From CAYWTS01 sp964461265 (GTDB lineage Bacteria > Bacteroidota > Ignavibacteria > Tepidaquicellales > OLB5), in NCBI GenBank assembly GCA_964461265.1, contig CAYWTS010000005.1, forward strand, positions 1-64,000: a DNA stretch of 64,000 bases. The letters are read 5' to 3'. Positions 1 to 9,338 of this stretch are shown piece by piece. The notes beneath the pieces are model-generated. The model was not told the DNA's origin and made no database searches. It worked only from the letters and a program-made list of their open reading frames with translations. Position 1 is the stretch's first letter. The number at the start of each line of letters is the position of its first letter. The position numbers were made by a program, and so were the translations under genes.

Positions 1-768
1 TTCTGATATACACCTGGCATAAAATTATCTTCATAATAATCACTGCTTGGATGTAAATCATTATGAGCGTGTGCGGGAACACCTTGGTCTTGAATTAAAT
101 GGCAAATTCTACCGACTATTTCCCAACAAACTTTTTTAACAAAAGCTTTTCCGGTTTCTTCTCTTGACCAGAATTCGTATAATGGTTTTGGTGGATTGTA
201 TTGCCATGTTTCACCAGTTAAAGTTGCAGCCTCGTAAACATAAATCTGATACCATTTAAATGCATTAGGAAGATAACTATAATTACATCTTAAAAAATAC
301 GTTCCATAAGCATAGCCAGGTGGTCTGCAAGCAACTTTTAATTCTAAACTATAATCTCCATTCCACATTTTATTTGTTTTATAAAAAGCATTTTGATATG
401 TTTGAGGCTCAGGTCCGCAATCCCAAAGCGTAATTGTTTCGCCATCACCAGCATCAGCATCCCAAAAATGTGTTGTTGAATGACATAAACTCCAAGGCCA
501 AGATATATGAGTAATTACATCTTCTTCATCTTCTCTGTAGGCACCTGTAATTATTTTCCCTGTAACCCAGGGACCTTCATGCAGTGAATTACCTTGCCAA
601 TCTGTCCCAACAGCATCATTCATTTCGGAATATAAAAAATTATTGTGCTTGTAAAGCGCCATACGCCAACCTTGGTAAGTAATATATTTATGTATTATGT
701 TGCTGGTCAAGTTGTGAATACAAAAATTTTGTGATGAATAAAATAATTATTAAAACCTTTATTTTCAT
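1..768 (-). pseudogene. secreted zinc-dependent phospholipase C / S1-P1-like protein, partial and frameshifted
   Basis: The gene runs off the left edge, so its C-terminus is missing. A clear signal peptide (MKIKVLIIILFITKFLYS, from ATG at 768) is followed by a TAA at 690-688. A second frame, offset by one base, is open from before 690 to the window edge. It begins around HKYITYQGWRMAL and contains ITGA, HISWPW, HFWD and HLIQDQGVPAHAHND. The spaced H-x3-D-x5-H and early His/Trp residues are reminiscent of zinc-dependent phospholipase C and S1/P1 nucleases; this is a weak family assignment. The signal peptide and mature part most simply form one protein broken by a one-base indel near 685-700, either real decay or a sequencing error. 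Confidence 0.5.
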
Positions 769-795
769 TTGGTTTAAATTAAATTTTGTTAATGT

Positions 796-1383
796 CTAAA
801 AATATATTTTAACAAAAATTACACTTGTTGATCTCGGTGTATCACGATAAATATGTCCAAAAGTATTAAGTGTTTTTAAATCTATTCCTACAGAAATTTT
901 TTTGGATGGAAAATTATATTGTATTCCGAGAGTTTCTGTTAAATTAAAACCATAGAATAAATCCGAACCAGCACCAATAAACAGAGTTAACCTATCATTA
1001 AATAAATTTAAATTTAATGTAGGTATTGCATTAATATCCCATAAAATTCTTGTTTCATATTTTATGAGTGGAGCACGGTATATTTCAAGTCCTATCTGAC
1101 AATAAAAAAATTTATAAATTCTAAATTTAAAGTTAATGTTAAATGCATACGAAAAATTCTTGTAATTATCACTTGATAACCCAGCACCTATTGAAATTCC
1201 TTTACTATAATCTTTAGTATTTATCTTACTGGTATCAATATCATTTCTATCAATTGTATAAGTTTTATTGTTCCGAACGTTTCTAAAAGATAAAGGTTTT
1301 AATATATGGCTATTTGTTTCATTTTGGCAAAAACCTGCGGTACAACATGCCAGTATTAGTATTTTAATTAATATTAATTTCAT
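796..1383 (-). CDS. small secreted outer-membrane barrel-like protein of unknown function
   Basis: 195 aa. The first ~19 residues are a signal peptide (MKLILIKILILACCTAGFCQ). The rest alternates hydrophobic and polar residues in short strands (FRIYKFFYCQIGLEIY, RLTLFIGAGSDLFYGF, KISVGIDLKT) and ends in an aromatic residue (VKIYF), as outer-membrane beta-barrels do. I do not recognise a specific family. It stands apart from the operon to its right, with a 32-bp AT-rich gap and no obvious terminator. A conserved periplasmic or outer-membrane protein is the most that can be said. Confidence 0.55.
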   Translation of the reverse strand: MKLILIKILILACCTAGFCQNETNSHILKPLSFRNVRNNKTYTIDRNDIDTSKINTKDYSKGISIGAGLSSDNYKNFSYAFNINFKFRIYKFFYCQIGLEIYRAPLIKYETRILWDINAIPTLNLNLFNDRLTLFIGAGSDLFYGFNLTETLGIQYNFPSKKISVGIDLKTLNTFGHIYRDTPRSTSVIFVKIYF

Positions 1384-1415
1384 TTATTCCAATAAAATAT
1401 CAAAAATAATATAAA

Positions 1416-3182
1416 TTAAATTGCAAGCAAGCCTTCGAGTTCAGCAAATATTTGCCTGTCCGAAAATCCTTTGCCTGTAATAGCCGATGACGGGCAAGCA
1501 GCAACACATGTTCCGCAGCCCTTACAAAGCATTTCGTTAATTTCGGAAATTTTCTGTTCTTCAAGGAAAGATATCGCACTATATGGGCAAAGATTATTGC
1601 AAATCTTACAACCGCTGCAGAACTCAGGAGCAATTTCTGCTTTAACAGGATCAACCGGTACTTCACCAAGCGATATTAACGAAAGTATTCTTGCTGCTGC
1701 AGCAGATGCCTGAGCAACGCTATCGGGAATATCTTTTGGTCCCTGTGCGCAGCCTGCAATGAATACCCCATCGGTCATTGTAGAAGTTGGGTCAAGCTTC
1801 GGATGCCTTTCTAGGAAGAACTTATCGGGACTCTGGCTAATCGAAAATGTTTTCTTAACCATTTCTGCATCGCCCTGTGCTTCTATTGCTGGGCAAAGTA
1901 TTACCATATCAAGCGGAATCTCCCTGAATTTACCAATAAGTGTATCTTCGCATTTTACAAGAAGGTGCGGTCTTGAAAGACCATTGGTTTGCACTTCTAC
2001 CACTTCAGCAACTTTACCTCGTATCATGTTTACACCTTCATCAAGCAGGCGTTTATAAAATTCTTCGTAACCTTTGCCGAATGCACGCATATCGATATAG
2101 AACTGGTACACTTCGGCTTTTGTCCTGTCTTTTATTAAATGCGAAAATTTCAAAGCATACATGCAGCATACTCTTGAGCAGTATTTATGATAGTTTTCAT
2201 CACGTGAACCTATGCAATGTATTATACCCACTGCACGCGGTTCAGAACCGTCTTTACACAAAACCTGTCCTCCTGTTGGTCCGGTGGAGTTCAGCATATG
2301 TTCGAATTCAAGAGATGAATAAACGTTATCATACCTGCCATAGCCGTACTGAGGCATTTTCTTAAGGTCTATTAATTGGTACCCTGTTGTTACTAATATT
2401 TGGCCTACATCAATTTCAACAATTTCATCCTGCATGTCATAATTTATGGCTTCTGGTTCGCAGTATGTTGAACACACTTTGCATCCGCCTGTTATTTTAT
2501 TAATACAGCTGTTCTCATCTATGCGGGGTACACGCGGCACTGCCTGCATTGTGGGAACATAGATTGCTGTCTTCGAGCCAAGATACCAATCTTTAGTTGC
2601 TCCATGTTCATATTCAAGTGATTTTAACTTAATATGGCCGGTAGGACAAACGTATGCACAAGCAGCACAGCCAATGCATTGCTCCGAATAATCTCCAAAA
2701 GGAATTACCACTTCCCGGGTAATACCTCTTTGTGAAAAACCTAATACATTTGCACCTACTATATCTTTACATACATTCACGCATGCTCCGCATAGGATAC
2801 AGGCATCTTCAGCTTCGTCTTTTTCAAGACTTATGATACGAGGTTTCCCGATGCCCAGCTTTTCAGCCATTTCATTAAGTACTTTAACGTTTGGCCAGCG
2901 TGATAACATTAATTCCATTAACAGTTTACGAATCCAGCGGATTTTTTCGGAATCAGTAAGTACAGTAATTTCCTCACTGACCGGGTAATTACAAGCGGTA
3001 ACAACCCTGCTGCGGTTGTTCCTGATTACCTCAACGCTGCAAATTCTGCAAACAGCATACGGTTCAATAAAATCACAATGGCAGAGCGTGGGTATCCATA
3101 TACCTGCCTTCTCAGCAGCTTGCAGAATAGTAGAATTTTCCGCAGTTTCTATTTTTACACCGTCTATTGTTAATTTAATCAT
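1416..3182 (-). CDS. fusion of NuoG/HydA-type Fe-S head with the C-terminal half of HdrA
   Basis: 588 aa from the ATG at 3182, chosen because an AAAGGG ribosome site lies just upstream and homologous heads begin MIKLTIDG; a longer frame to 3299 would overlap nuoF. Residues 1-75 are a [2Fe-2S] domain (Cys34, 45, 48, 64). Residues 128-179 bind two [4Fe-4S] clusters (CxxCxxC...CP). The His-Cys3 motif of NuoG is absent. From about residue 200 the protein is the C-terminal half of heterodisulfide reductase subunit A (AIYVPTMQAVPRVPRID, VTTGYQ, YGYG, SLEFEHMLNSTGPTGG, CSRVCCMYALK), ending in two more ferredoxin motifs. It occupies the place that HydA holds in NADH-dependent [FeFe] hydrogenases, with the H-cluster domain replaced. 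Inferred role: passing electrons between NuoF and the Hdr flavin. Confidence 0.85.
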   Translation of the reverse strand: MIKLTIDGVKIETAENSTILQAAEKAGIWIPTLCHCDFIEPYAVCRICSVEVIRNNRSRVVTACNYPVSEEITVLTDSEKIRWIRKLLMELMLSRWPNVKVLNEMAEKLGIGKPRIISLEKDEAEDACILCGACVNVCKDIVGANVLGFSQRGITREVVIPFGDYSEQCIGCAACAYVCPTGHIKLKSLEYEHGATKDWYLGSKTAIYVPTMQAVPRVPRIDENSCINKITGGCKVCSTYCEPEAINYDMQDEIVEIDVGQILVTTGYQLIDLKKMPQYGYGRYDNVYSSLEFEHMLNSTGPTGGQVLCKDGSEPRAVGIIHCIGSRDENYHKYCSRVCCMYALKFSHLIKDRTKAEVYQFYIDMRAFGKGYEEFYKRLLDEGVNMIRGKVAEVVEVQTNGLSRPHLLVKCEDTLIGKFREIPLDMVILCPAIEAQGDAEMVKKTFSISQSPDKFFLERHPKLDPTSTMTDGVFIAGCAQGPKDIPDSVAQASAAAARILSLISLGEVPVDPVKAEIAPEFCSGCKICNNLCPYSAISFLEEQKISEINEMLCKGCGTCVAACPSSAITGKGFSDRQIFAELEGLLAI

Positions 3183-3201
3183 TTTAGACCCTTTGTTTTG
3201 A

Positions 3202-5025
3202 TTATTCAATATAAATAGCTTTGAAATTGCATACATCATAGCATACACCGCATTTACCGCATAATAACGGGTCGATTCTATGAGCACCTTTAATTTCACC
3301 TGTTATTGCGTTATCAGGGCAATTTTTCTTACATACTCCGCACCCATGTCCGTTCTCAACGCAAATTTCTTCGTTAATAACATAAACATTTAACTTCCTG
3401 CAGGCATGAGCAGGACATTTTTTATCCCTGACATGGCTTATATATTCATCTTTAAAGTATTTCATTGTAGTTAATACAGGATTCGGTGCAGTGCCGCCTA
3501 ATGCACAAAGAGAAGACTCGGCAACCATATATGAAAGTTCCTCTAGTAATACAAGATCCTCCTCTGTTCCCTCACCAACAGTTATCCTCTGAAGTATATC
3601 TAGCATTCTTTTAGTACCTTCCCTACAGGGAACGCATTTGCCACACGATTCCGACTGGACAAAGTCGAGGAAGTATTTAGCCATATCAACCATGCAATTA
3701 TCTTCATCTACTACAACCATACCGCCTGAACCCATCATTGACCCTGCTGCAAGCAATTCATCGAAATCGACCGACAGATCAAGCGAACTTTCAGGAAGGA
3801 ATCCTCCAGACGGACCTCCGGTTTGAACAGCTTTAAATTTCTTACCGTCTTTAATACCGCCGCCAATATCGTAGATAATTTCACGTAAGGTTATACCCAT
3901 AGGAACTTCTACAAGCCCGGTATTATTTACTTTGCCTACCAAAGAAAATACTTTAGTCCCCGTGCTTCCTCCCATAGGGTTACTCGGAGTTCGTGTTCCT
4001 ATAGAAGCAAACCAATCTGCACCACGCAATAAGATTTGAGGAATATTAGCCCACGTCTCAACATTATTTATTATTGTTGGTTTACCATTCAATCCCTTTT
4101 GAGCAGGGTAAACATATTTAGCCTGTGCTTCTCCAACGTAACCCTGGATTGAACGTATTAAAGCGGTTTCCTCACCACAGATGAAAGCACCTGCACCACG
4201 GTGAATTTCAATTTCCAGATCCATTCCGGTATCGAGTATATTTTTCCCTAATAATCCGTATTCTTTTGCCTGACTTATTGCAATCTGGAAACGTTTTAAT
4301 GCAAGAGGGTATTCCATTCTTACATATATGTAAACTTGCTTAACACCGAGCGCGTAAGCACCTATCAGTATACCCTCTATTACAGAATGGGGATCGCTTT
4401 CTACAATGCTTCTATCCATAAATGCACCCGGGTCGCCTTCATCACAATTAACTATTAGATATTTTTCATCACTTGGTGTATTATAGGCAACTTCCCATTT
4501 TAAACCTGTAGGGAATCCGCCTCCTCCTCTTCCTCTTAACCCCGATTTCTTAATCTCTTCTATTACATCTTTCGGTGACATAGTAGTAATTACATTGGTA
4601 AAAGCTTTGTATCCGTCTCTGGCAATGTATTCATCTATATTTTCCGGATCTATTAATCCTCTGTTCCTTAACGCAATAAGCATTTGTTTGTTAAAGAACG
4701 GGATATCAGACATTGTAGGAATCGGTTCTTTTTTCTCGGGTGGTGTAAACATTAGTTTTTTAACGGGCCGACCTTTGAGAAAATGTTCTTCAACCAGATG
4801 AGGGATATCCTTTGCAGTTAAATTATTATAAAAGATTCCCTCAGGCTGAACAACTAATATTGGACCCACGGCACAAAACCCATTGCATCCGGTTATTACA
4901 ACTTTTACCTCACTATCAAGCTTATGCTTTTTAATTTCAGTATTTAATGCATCCTGTATATCAAATGACCGGTTTGAAACACAGCCTGTCCCTGTACACA
5001 GCATTAAGTTTAGTCTATAAGGCAT
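3202..5025 (-). CDS. NADH dehydrogenase subunit, NuoF/HydB/HndC type (FMN, NADH-binding)
   Basis: 607 aa, ATG with AGGAGA upstream. Residues 1-100 are a thioredoxin-like [2Fe-2S] domain (CTGTGC ... GCNGFC). The middle is the NuoF flavin/NADH domain (GLRGRGGGGFPTGLKW, NCDEGDPGAFMDRS, GAGAFICGEETALI). Next come the SLBB region and the N3-type cluster (ESCGKCVPCREGT). The C-terminus carries two [4Fe-4S] motifs (CGVCKKNCP, CGKCGVCYDVC). This layout is the bifurcating-hydrogenase beta subunit rather than complex I NuoF. It lies 19 bp upstream of the Fe-S/HdrA fusion and should feed it electrons from NAD(P)H. Confidence 0.93.
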   Translation of the reverse strand: MPYRLNLMLCTGTGCVSNRSFDIQDALNTEIKKHKLDSEVKVVITGCNGFCAVGPILVVQPEGIFYNNLTAKDIPHLVEEHFLKGRPVKKLMFTPPEKKEPIPTMSDIPFFNKQMLIALRNRGLIDPENIDEYIARDGYKAFTNVITTMSPKDVIEEIKKSGLRGRGGGGFPTGLKWEVAYNTPSDEKYLIVNCDEGDPGAFMDRSIVESDPHSVIEGILIGAYALGVKQVYIYVRMEYPLALKRFQIAISQAKEYGLLGKNILDTGMDLEIEIHRGAGAFICGEETALIRSIQGYVGEAQAKYVYPAQKGLNGKPTIINNVETWANIPQILLRGADWFASIGTRTPSNPMGGSTGTKVFSLVGKVNNTGLVEVPMGITLREIIYDIGGGIKDGKKFKAVQTGGPSGGFLPESSLDLSVDFDELLAAGSMMGSGGMVVVDEDNCMVDMAKYFLDFVQSESCGKCVPCREGTKRMLDILQRITVGEGTEEDLVLLEELSYMVAESSLCALGGTAPNPVLTTMKYFKDEYISHVRDKKCPAHACRKLNVYVINEEICVENGHGCGVCKKNCPDNAITGEIKGAHRIDPLLCGKCGVCYDVCNFKAIYIE

Positions 5026-5083
5026 TTTTGTCTCCTAAACTATAAATTAAATTAAAAGAATATTATGTTCCATTTTGTTAATT

Positions 5084-5470
5084 TTAACCTACTCTTTCAC
5101 TGCCAATTGCTAATGCATATTCGGGTACTATTTTATTATTTAATATGTGCTTTTCTATTATTTGCTTAATTTTTGATTTATCCAGATGAACATATTTCAC
5201 AGGTGCCTGGTTAAACATTTCAACAGTAACCATTGGTTCACTGCTGCACAAGCCTGCACATCCGGAGGTTGTTACCAATATATCGGATATTTTTTTTTCT
5301 TCGAATATATCTAAAACGGCTGTTAATACATCTCTTGCTCCGGCAGCAATACCGCATGTGCCCATATGAACTGTAATTTTACCGCGGTTTCCTCCGCTTT
5401 CTCTAAGCCTCATTTTTTCAATGGAATGCGACCTTAACTTTTCCAGTTCATCAATTGTTAACTTTTTCAA
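5084..5470 (-). CDS. (2Fe-2S) thioredoxin-like ferredoxin, HndB type
   Basis: 128 aa with a TTG start, supported by an AAAGGAAG ribosome site. A thioredoxin-fold [2Fe-2S] domain is shown by MGTCGIAAGARDV and TTSGCAGLCSSEP, as in HndB of NADP-reducing hydrogenase and small subunits beside NuoE/NuoF. The protein lies between the NuoE-like and NuoF-like genes, 15 bp from the former, and is probably an electron carrier of the same soluble complex. Confidence 0.85.
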   Translation of the reverse strand: MKKLTIDELEKLRSHSIEKMRLRESGGNRGKITVHMGTCGIAAGARDVLTAVLDIFEEKKISDILVTTSGCAGLCSSEPMVTVEMFNQAPVKYVHLDKSKIKQIIEKHILNNKIVPEYALAIGSERVG

Positions 5471-5485
5471 TTTCTTTCTTCCTTT

Positions 5486-5956
5486 CTAATTATATTTTTT
5501 TACTATACTGCTTGCTCTGGTTAGCTTAACCTGTCCATATAAATCTTTATCTACTGTTACCACTGCAGCTAATCCACAGCACCCCAGGCACCTGACTGCT
5601 TCGAGTGAATATTTAAAATCTTCCGATGTATGTCCCGATTTAACTTTCAGCTCCCTCTCAAAGGCTTCCAGAATCTTTGGTGAACCCTGAACATGACAGG
5701 CAGTGCCCATACATACCTGAATTAAATGCTTGCCGCGAGGAACTATCGATAAGCCCTTGAAGAATGTAGCTATGTGAAAAATTCTGCTTAATGGAATCGA
5801 TAGATTTTCGGAAGTGAACTCTAAAGCAGGCCGGGGTAAAAAATGATATTCTTCCTGTATATCCTGTAAAATTTCTATTAAAAATGACGGATTTGAATCC
5901 CAATTGGCGAATATTGTTGTTAATTTCCCTTTTTCGGTATCAATCTGAAAGTTCAT
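5486..5956 (-). CDS. NADH dehydrogenase subunit NuoE/HndA-type [2Fe-2S] protein
   Basis: 156 aa, ATG with a GGAG-like site. The N-terminal helical bundle (LIEILQDIQEEYHFLP) and the thioredoxin-like domain with its four cluster cysteines (CMGTACHVQG ... VRCLGCCGLAA) are typical of the 24-kDa subunit. It pairs with the NuoF-like protein encoded next. The gene order NuoE, HndB-like, NuoF-like, NuoG-like is that of trimeric and tetrameric [FeFe] hydrogenases, but no H-cluster catalytic subunit follows. Confidence 0.92.
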   Translation of the reverse strand: MNFQIDTEKGKLTTIFANWDSNPSFLIEILQDIQEEYHFLPRPALEFTSENLSIPLSRIFHIATFFKGLSIVPRGKHLIQVCMGTACHVQGSPKILEAFERELKVKSGHTSEDFKYSLEAVRCLGCCGLAAVVTVDKDLYGQVKLTRASSIVKKYN

Positions 5957-5988
5957 ATTGTATCTCCAGTTTAGTTAATTTAATTTTT

Positions 5989-6516
5989 TTATATTGTAAA
6001 ATTTTCTTTTAATTCTTTTTTAAGCAGTGAAGTTATTTTTAAAGTATCTTTAAATCCGGTTACATGACGCATTTCCCGGGTATCTATAGTAAAATCATTG
6101 CCTTCGACTTTATAAACGAATATGAAATTTATGTCAGGATTACCTATTATAAGTGTTATTATTGTATCTTTAATATTTCCAATTGGCTTCCTGTCAACGT
6201 TGCTTAGCTGAAAAGTTGCCCTGATAATTGTGCCTTTCCCAACTGTTGATACTATTTTAAATTCGCCGCCGGCAAGACGGGCTGCCGCTTTTAAAAGCGG
6301 TAGTCCGAGACCAACACGCCTTGTTTTCCTGCTTGTTGTAAACGGGTCGTCCGCTTTTGCTATTAACTCTTCTGACATTCCCTTCCCGTCATCTGTTATC
6401 TCAAGTATCAGCAGGTCTTTTTCGGTATTTTCTTCCAGAAGGACAGAAATATTTTTTGCACCTGCTTCAATTGAGTTTTCTGCTACATCCAATATGTGAA
6501 GTGAAAGGTCTCTCAT
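5989..6516 (-). CDS. HATPase-domain ATP-binding protein (anti-sigma / kinase-like)
   Basis: 175 aa. A GHKL ATPase domain is visible: N box (LDVAENSIEAGAKN), G1 (ITDDGKGM), and G2 (RRVGLGLPLLKAAARLAGG). There is no phosphoacceptor His domain. Genes of this kind accompany [FeFe] hydrogenase clusters in anaerobes together with PHP, DRTGG and hydrogenase-like sensor genes. The gene is followed 32 bp later by the NuoE-like gene. The target it phosphorylates or binds cannot be read from the sequence. Confidence 0.8.
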   Translation of the reverse strand: MRDLSLHILDVAENSIEAGAKNISVLLEENTEKDLLILEITDDGKGMSEELIAKADDPFTTSRKTRRVGLGLPLLKAAARLAGGEFKIVSTVGKGTIIRATFQLSNVDRKPIGNIKDTIITLIIGNPDINFIFVYKVEGNDFTIDTREMRHVTGFKDTLKITSLLKKELKENFTI

Positions 6517-6519
6517 TTA

Positions 6520-7236
6520 TTAATTAACCAGGTATTTTTTAAAACTTTCAAAAGAATTATCTTCCATTTCGAGTTCCATAAAATACGTTCCGAAATTTTG
6601 TAGTGTGTGAGAATCGGATCCTGAAACAAACCTGTATTTATCTCCAAGCACATTATAGCGGCTTTTTACTCCTTCCAATCCAAGATTGGGAGATACTTCA
6701 AGAGCATCATATTTTATATCATTTGGAATAAATCCCAGTTGACCTATTACTGAAAAGCTTGGTCTATCGACATGTGCTGCGATTGCTAATCCCTTATTGA
6801 TATGAATCAATTCAACAATGGAATTTAAATTCAAATTGACCGAACTGAATAATGATTTTTTTAAGTAGCCTTCAATCTCATCAAAATGGTTTGCAATTAC
6901 CTGCCGTTCATATTCTTTTTCGTTTATTGAGTCGGGGAGATTCATGTATAATATTTTCTGAACTTCCAGAGCATCATTTAAACAGGGAAATAGCGCAAGA
7001 GTATGAACCTCTTCCACAGAGGTAATTTCAATACCCGGGTAAACTTTTAAATCTTTATATTCTGCTGCTTTTTTCATTGCTGCTTCGGCATTTTCAACAG
7101 TATTGTGATCCGTAATAAACAACAAGTTCAATCCTACCCTGTGTGCTTTTTCTATAATCCGTTTCGGGCTTATTGATATTTCGGCACATGGTGAAAGACA
7201 TGTGTGAATGTGGATATCTGTTTTTATTATCTTCAT
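6520..7236 (-). CDS. PHP-domain metal-dependent phosphoesterase
   Basis: 238 aa. PHP motifs are visible: DIHIHTCLSPCAE (first metal-binding pair), FITDHNTVENAE, and late His/Asp motifs (AAHVDRPSF, VSGSDSHTL). The family hydrolyses small phosphorylated compounds or nucleotides; the substrate here is unknown. It sits in the regulatory cassette between the DRTGG and HATPase genes, 3 bp from the latter, so it is co-translated with them. Confidence 0.82.
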   Translation of the reverse strand: MKIIKTDIHIHTCLSPCAEISISPKRIIEKAHRVGLNLLFITDHNTVENAEAAMKKAAEYKDLKVYPGIEITSVEEVHTLALFPCLNDALEVQKILYMNLPDSINEKEYERQVIANHFDEIEGYLKKSLFSSVNLNLNSIVELIHINKGLAIAAHVDRPSFSVIGQLGFIPNDIKYDALEVSPNLGLEGVKSRYNVLGDKYRFVSGSDSHTLQNFGTYFMELEMEDNSFESFKKYLVN

Positions 7237-7247
7237 TTTTCATAGTA

Positions 7248-7583
7248 TTACCTAAGACCCAACTCATAGAGCTTACCACTTACCTGAAATGAATTCATCT
7301 CGGTTTTTAATATAGGTATTTTTTCGTCTGCTGCTTTTTTAAGCATATCAGAATCCGCTTCTTTATTGAGCACAATAATAATTCCCGAAAGTTCTTTTAA
7401 TACTGCAATAGCTACAGTATTTAAGTGCGTTTGCAGGGTTACCCACAGGTTATCTTTTTTAGAGTTTGCCATTACATCACTTAAAAGGTCACTTGTATAA
7501 ACACCTGAAACTTCTTTGTTCAGGTCTGCATTGGCAGAAGCTACCTTTAAATTCAATGCATTTATGATTTCAGATAGCTTCAT
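7248..7583 (-). CDS. DRTGG-domain protein
   Basis: 111 aa, a single DRTGG-type alpha/beta domain (VSGVYTSDLLSDVMANSK, WVTLQTHLNTVAIAVLKELSGIIIVLNK), as found beside [FeFe] hydrogenases and in phosphotransacetylases. It probably binds a small ligand, which is inference. Its start overlaps the end of the hydrogenase-like gene by 14 bp. It is the shorter of two DRTGG proteins in this operon. Confidence 0.78.
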   Translation of the reverse strand: MKLSEIINALNLKVASANADLNKEVSGVYTSDLLSDVMANSKKDNLWVTLQTHLNTVAIAVLKELSGIIIVLNKEADSDMLKKAADEKIPILKTEMNSFQVSGKLYELGLR

Positions 7584-8910
7584 GTTCGTTCAGTTGATTT
7601 TGTAAATCGAGAGTTTCTATAATTTTATCCTTTAATTTATGTTTTAATTCCTCGATTTGTATGAAAACGCAGTCTTCATGTGTTACTTCGCCATTTACTA
7701 AATCGTCTGCAAACGATTCACAGGAAGGTGAGCCGCAAGCAGCGCAATTTATTTTTGGCAGCCTGGAAAGTATCTCCTGTCTTTCCGAAACCTTTAATAT
7801 TGCTTTCCCTATATCAATTTCTGAAGATATAGAGTACATGGGTTCGTATATATTTGTATAGAAAAGATTTATACCCGCATAATCATCTTTCCAGCCAACC
7901 GAGGGACGCTTTGAACCAATTTCATCAATAAGACGTATAATTTTTGTTCTAGCTAAATAAATATTATCTACAACCATAGAACCGCCAAGGCATGCCTCAG
8001 GGCAGGCGTGCAGCTCAACAAAATCAACGTGTCTTAATTTACCTTTTTCTATATCTTCAAGAATTTTAACTACATCCGTTATACCGGCTACTGCTATGCT
8101 GTTTTCATTGTCTATCATGGTTAACAAACCGCCTAAATGAACGTAATTTAATCCAAAGCCTTCTATATTAAAGTACCCGATATCCGGTTCGCCTTTCTTC
8201 ATTATCTGGTGAATTACTGCATAGAGCGTATTATAAATATCGTTGATTGGCAAAACACCATCATATTCAGCATACAGTCCCTGCTTTTGTGAAATTTGTA
8301 TCATTTTTGACGGGCAGGGGGTAATATAAATTACTCCTATTTCAGCTTCTGTTAATCCTGTACGTTTGGATATATTTTTTTTTACATTAATTACTGCAAG
8401 TTCTATTGGTGAAATAATTGGAACAAGATTTTTAATTAATTCGGGATACTTAGTTTGTATAAGTTTTACACACGTGGAACAGAATGATGAAAGCAAAGGT
8501 CTTTCGCCTGAATAATTAGAAATATAATTTTCCAATCCTTTTGCTACCGATAAACAAGCTTTGGTAATATCAATAACTTCATCGAAACCTATTATTTTTA
8601 AGGCTGCCAGGATAGTTTTAGGTTTAACTTTAATACCGAACTGACTGTATAATGCAATTGAAGGTATTGCAACGGTATATTTAAATCTTGAAAACTCATG
8701 AAATGTATTTGTAAGCGGAATAATTGCTCCTGATTTACAAACCTTTAAACATTCACCGCAGTCGATGCACCGGTCCTCAAGCATTCTTGCCTTTCTGTTT
8801 CTCACCCTGACAGCTTCTACCGGGCATGCTCTCAGACAATTCATGCTGCCTGTACATTTCGTCTGGTCGAAATAAATCGAGTGATTATATGCCGGATTAA
8901 GTTGTGTCAA
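7570..8910 (-). CDS. [FeFe]-hydrogenase-like Fe-S protein, probable sensor (group D / HydS-like)
   Basis: 446 aa. The TTG start overlaps the preceding TGA (TTGA). Order: two [4Fe-4S] motifs (CTGSMNCLRACP, CIDCGECLKVC); an iron-hydrogenase large-subunit domain; a C-terminal 4-Cys cluster motif (CAACGSPSCESFADD); and a coiled tail. The four H-cluster cysteines appear kept: SSFCSTC for TSCCP, TPCPSK for MPCxxK, and ACPEACLGG for the last pair. The proton-relay Cys of TSCCP is Phe, and the Met of ExMxC is His. Such changes fit a low-activity sensory hydrogenase rather than a catalytic enzyme. No HydE, HydF or HydG maturase is in the window. Confidence 0.82.
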   Translation of the reverse strand: MTQLNPAYNHSIYFDQTKCTGSMNCLRACPVEAVRVRNRKARMLEDRCIDCGECLKVCKSGAIIPLTNTFHEFSRFKYTVAIPSIALYSQFGIKVKPKTILAALKIIGFDEVIDITKACLSVAKGLENYISNYSGERPLLSSFCSTCVKLIQTKYPELIKNLVPIISPIELAVINVKKNISKRTGLTEAEIGVIYITPCPSKMIQISQKQGLYAEYDGVLPINDIYNTLYAVIHQIMKKGEPDIGYFNIEGFGLNYVHLGGLLTMIDNENSIAVAGITDVVKILEDIEKGKLRHVDFVELHACPEACLGGSMVVDNIYLARTKIIRLIDEIGSKRPSVGWKDDYAGINLFYTNIYEPMYSISSEIDIGKAILKVSERQEILSRLPKINCAACGSPSCESFADDLVNGEVTHEDCVFIQIEELKHKLKDKIIETLDLQNQLNEHEAI

Positions 8911-9338
8911 TCTAAATTAATTTTAATGCTTAATTTAGTTCCTGAATTTACCTTTGATTCTAGGTTAAAAACATCTGAATTTTTTTTAATATTTGGTAAT
9001 CCCATTCCTGCACCGAATCCCATTTCCTTCATTTCCGCAGTGGCAGTTGAATATCCTTCTTTCATAGCAAGCTCTATATTTTCTATTCCTTTTCCTTTGT
9101 CATCTAATATAATAGTCACTTCTGCTGGAGTTATTGTAAAATCAAGCTGTCCTTCTTCTGCATACATGGTTGTATTCATTTCGGCTTCATAGCAGCAAAT
9201 GGAAACACGGTAAACAATTTCAGGTTTAATTCCGATAGCTTTAAGTATTTTTTTAATCTGAACCGAAACGTTTCCCGCATTAACAAAATCGCCCCCTTTA
9301 ATTTGAAACGATTGTCTGTATATCGTTTCTTTGTTCAT
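8907..9338 (-). CDS. HATPase-domain ATP-binding protein (RsbW-like)
   Basis: 143 aa. It carries a GHKL fold with N box (SICCYEAEMNTTMYAEEG), G1 (LDDKGKGIENI) and a glycine-rich lid (EMGFGAGMGLPNIKK), resembling anti-sigma kinases. The start overlaps the upstream DRTGG gene by about 40 bp, and its TGA overlaps the TTG of the hydrogenase-like gene, indicating tight translational coupling. It is the second HATPase of the cassette. Confidence 0.8.
   Translation of the reverse strand: MNKETIYRQSFQIKGGDFVNAGNVSVQIKKILKAIGIKPEIVYRVSICCYEAEMNTTMYAEEGQLDFTITPAEVTIILDDKGKGIENIELAMKEGYSTATAEMKEMGFGAGMGLPNIKKNSDVFNLESKVNSGTKLSIKINLD

Noticed and set aside
3183..3299. N-terminal extension of the Fe-S/HdrA fusion frame
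   Set aside because: It overlaps the end of the nuoF-like gene and has no homology; the ATG at 3182 has a ribosome site and the conserved start.
7570..8910. Calling the [FeFe]-hydrogenase-like protein a catalytic hydrogenase
   Set aside because: The proton-relay Cys and a key Met are replaced, and its neighbours are signalling genes; a sensor role is more likely.
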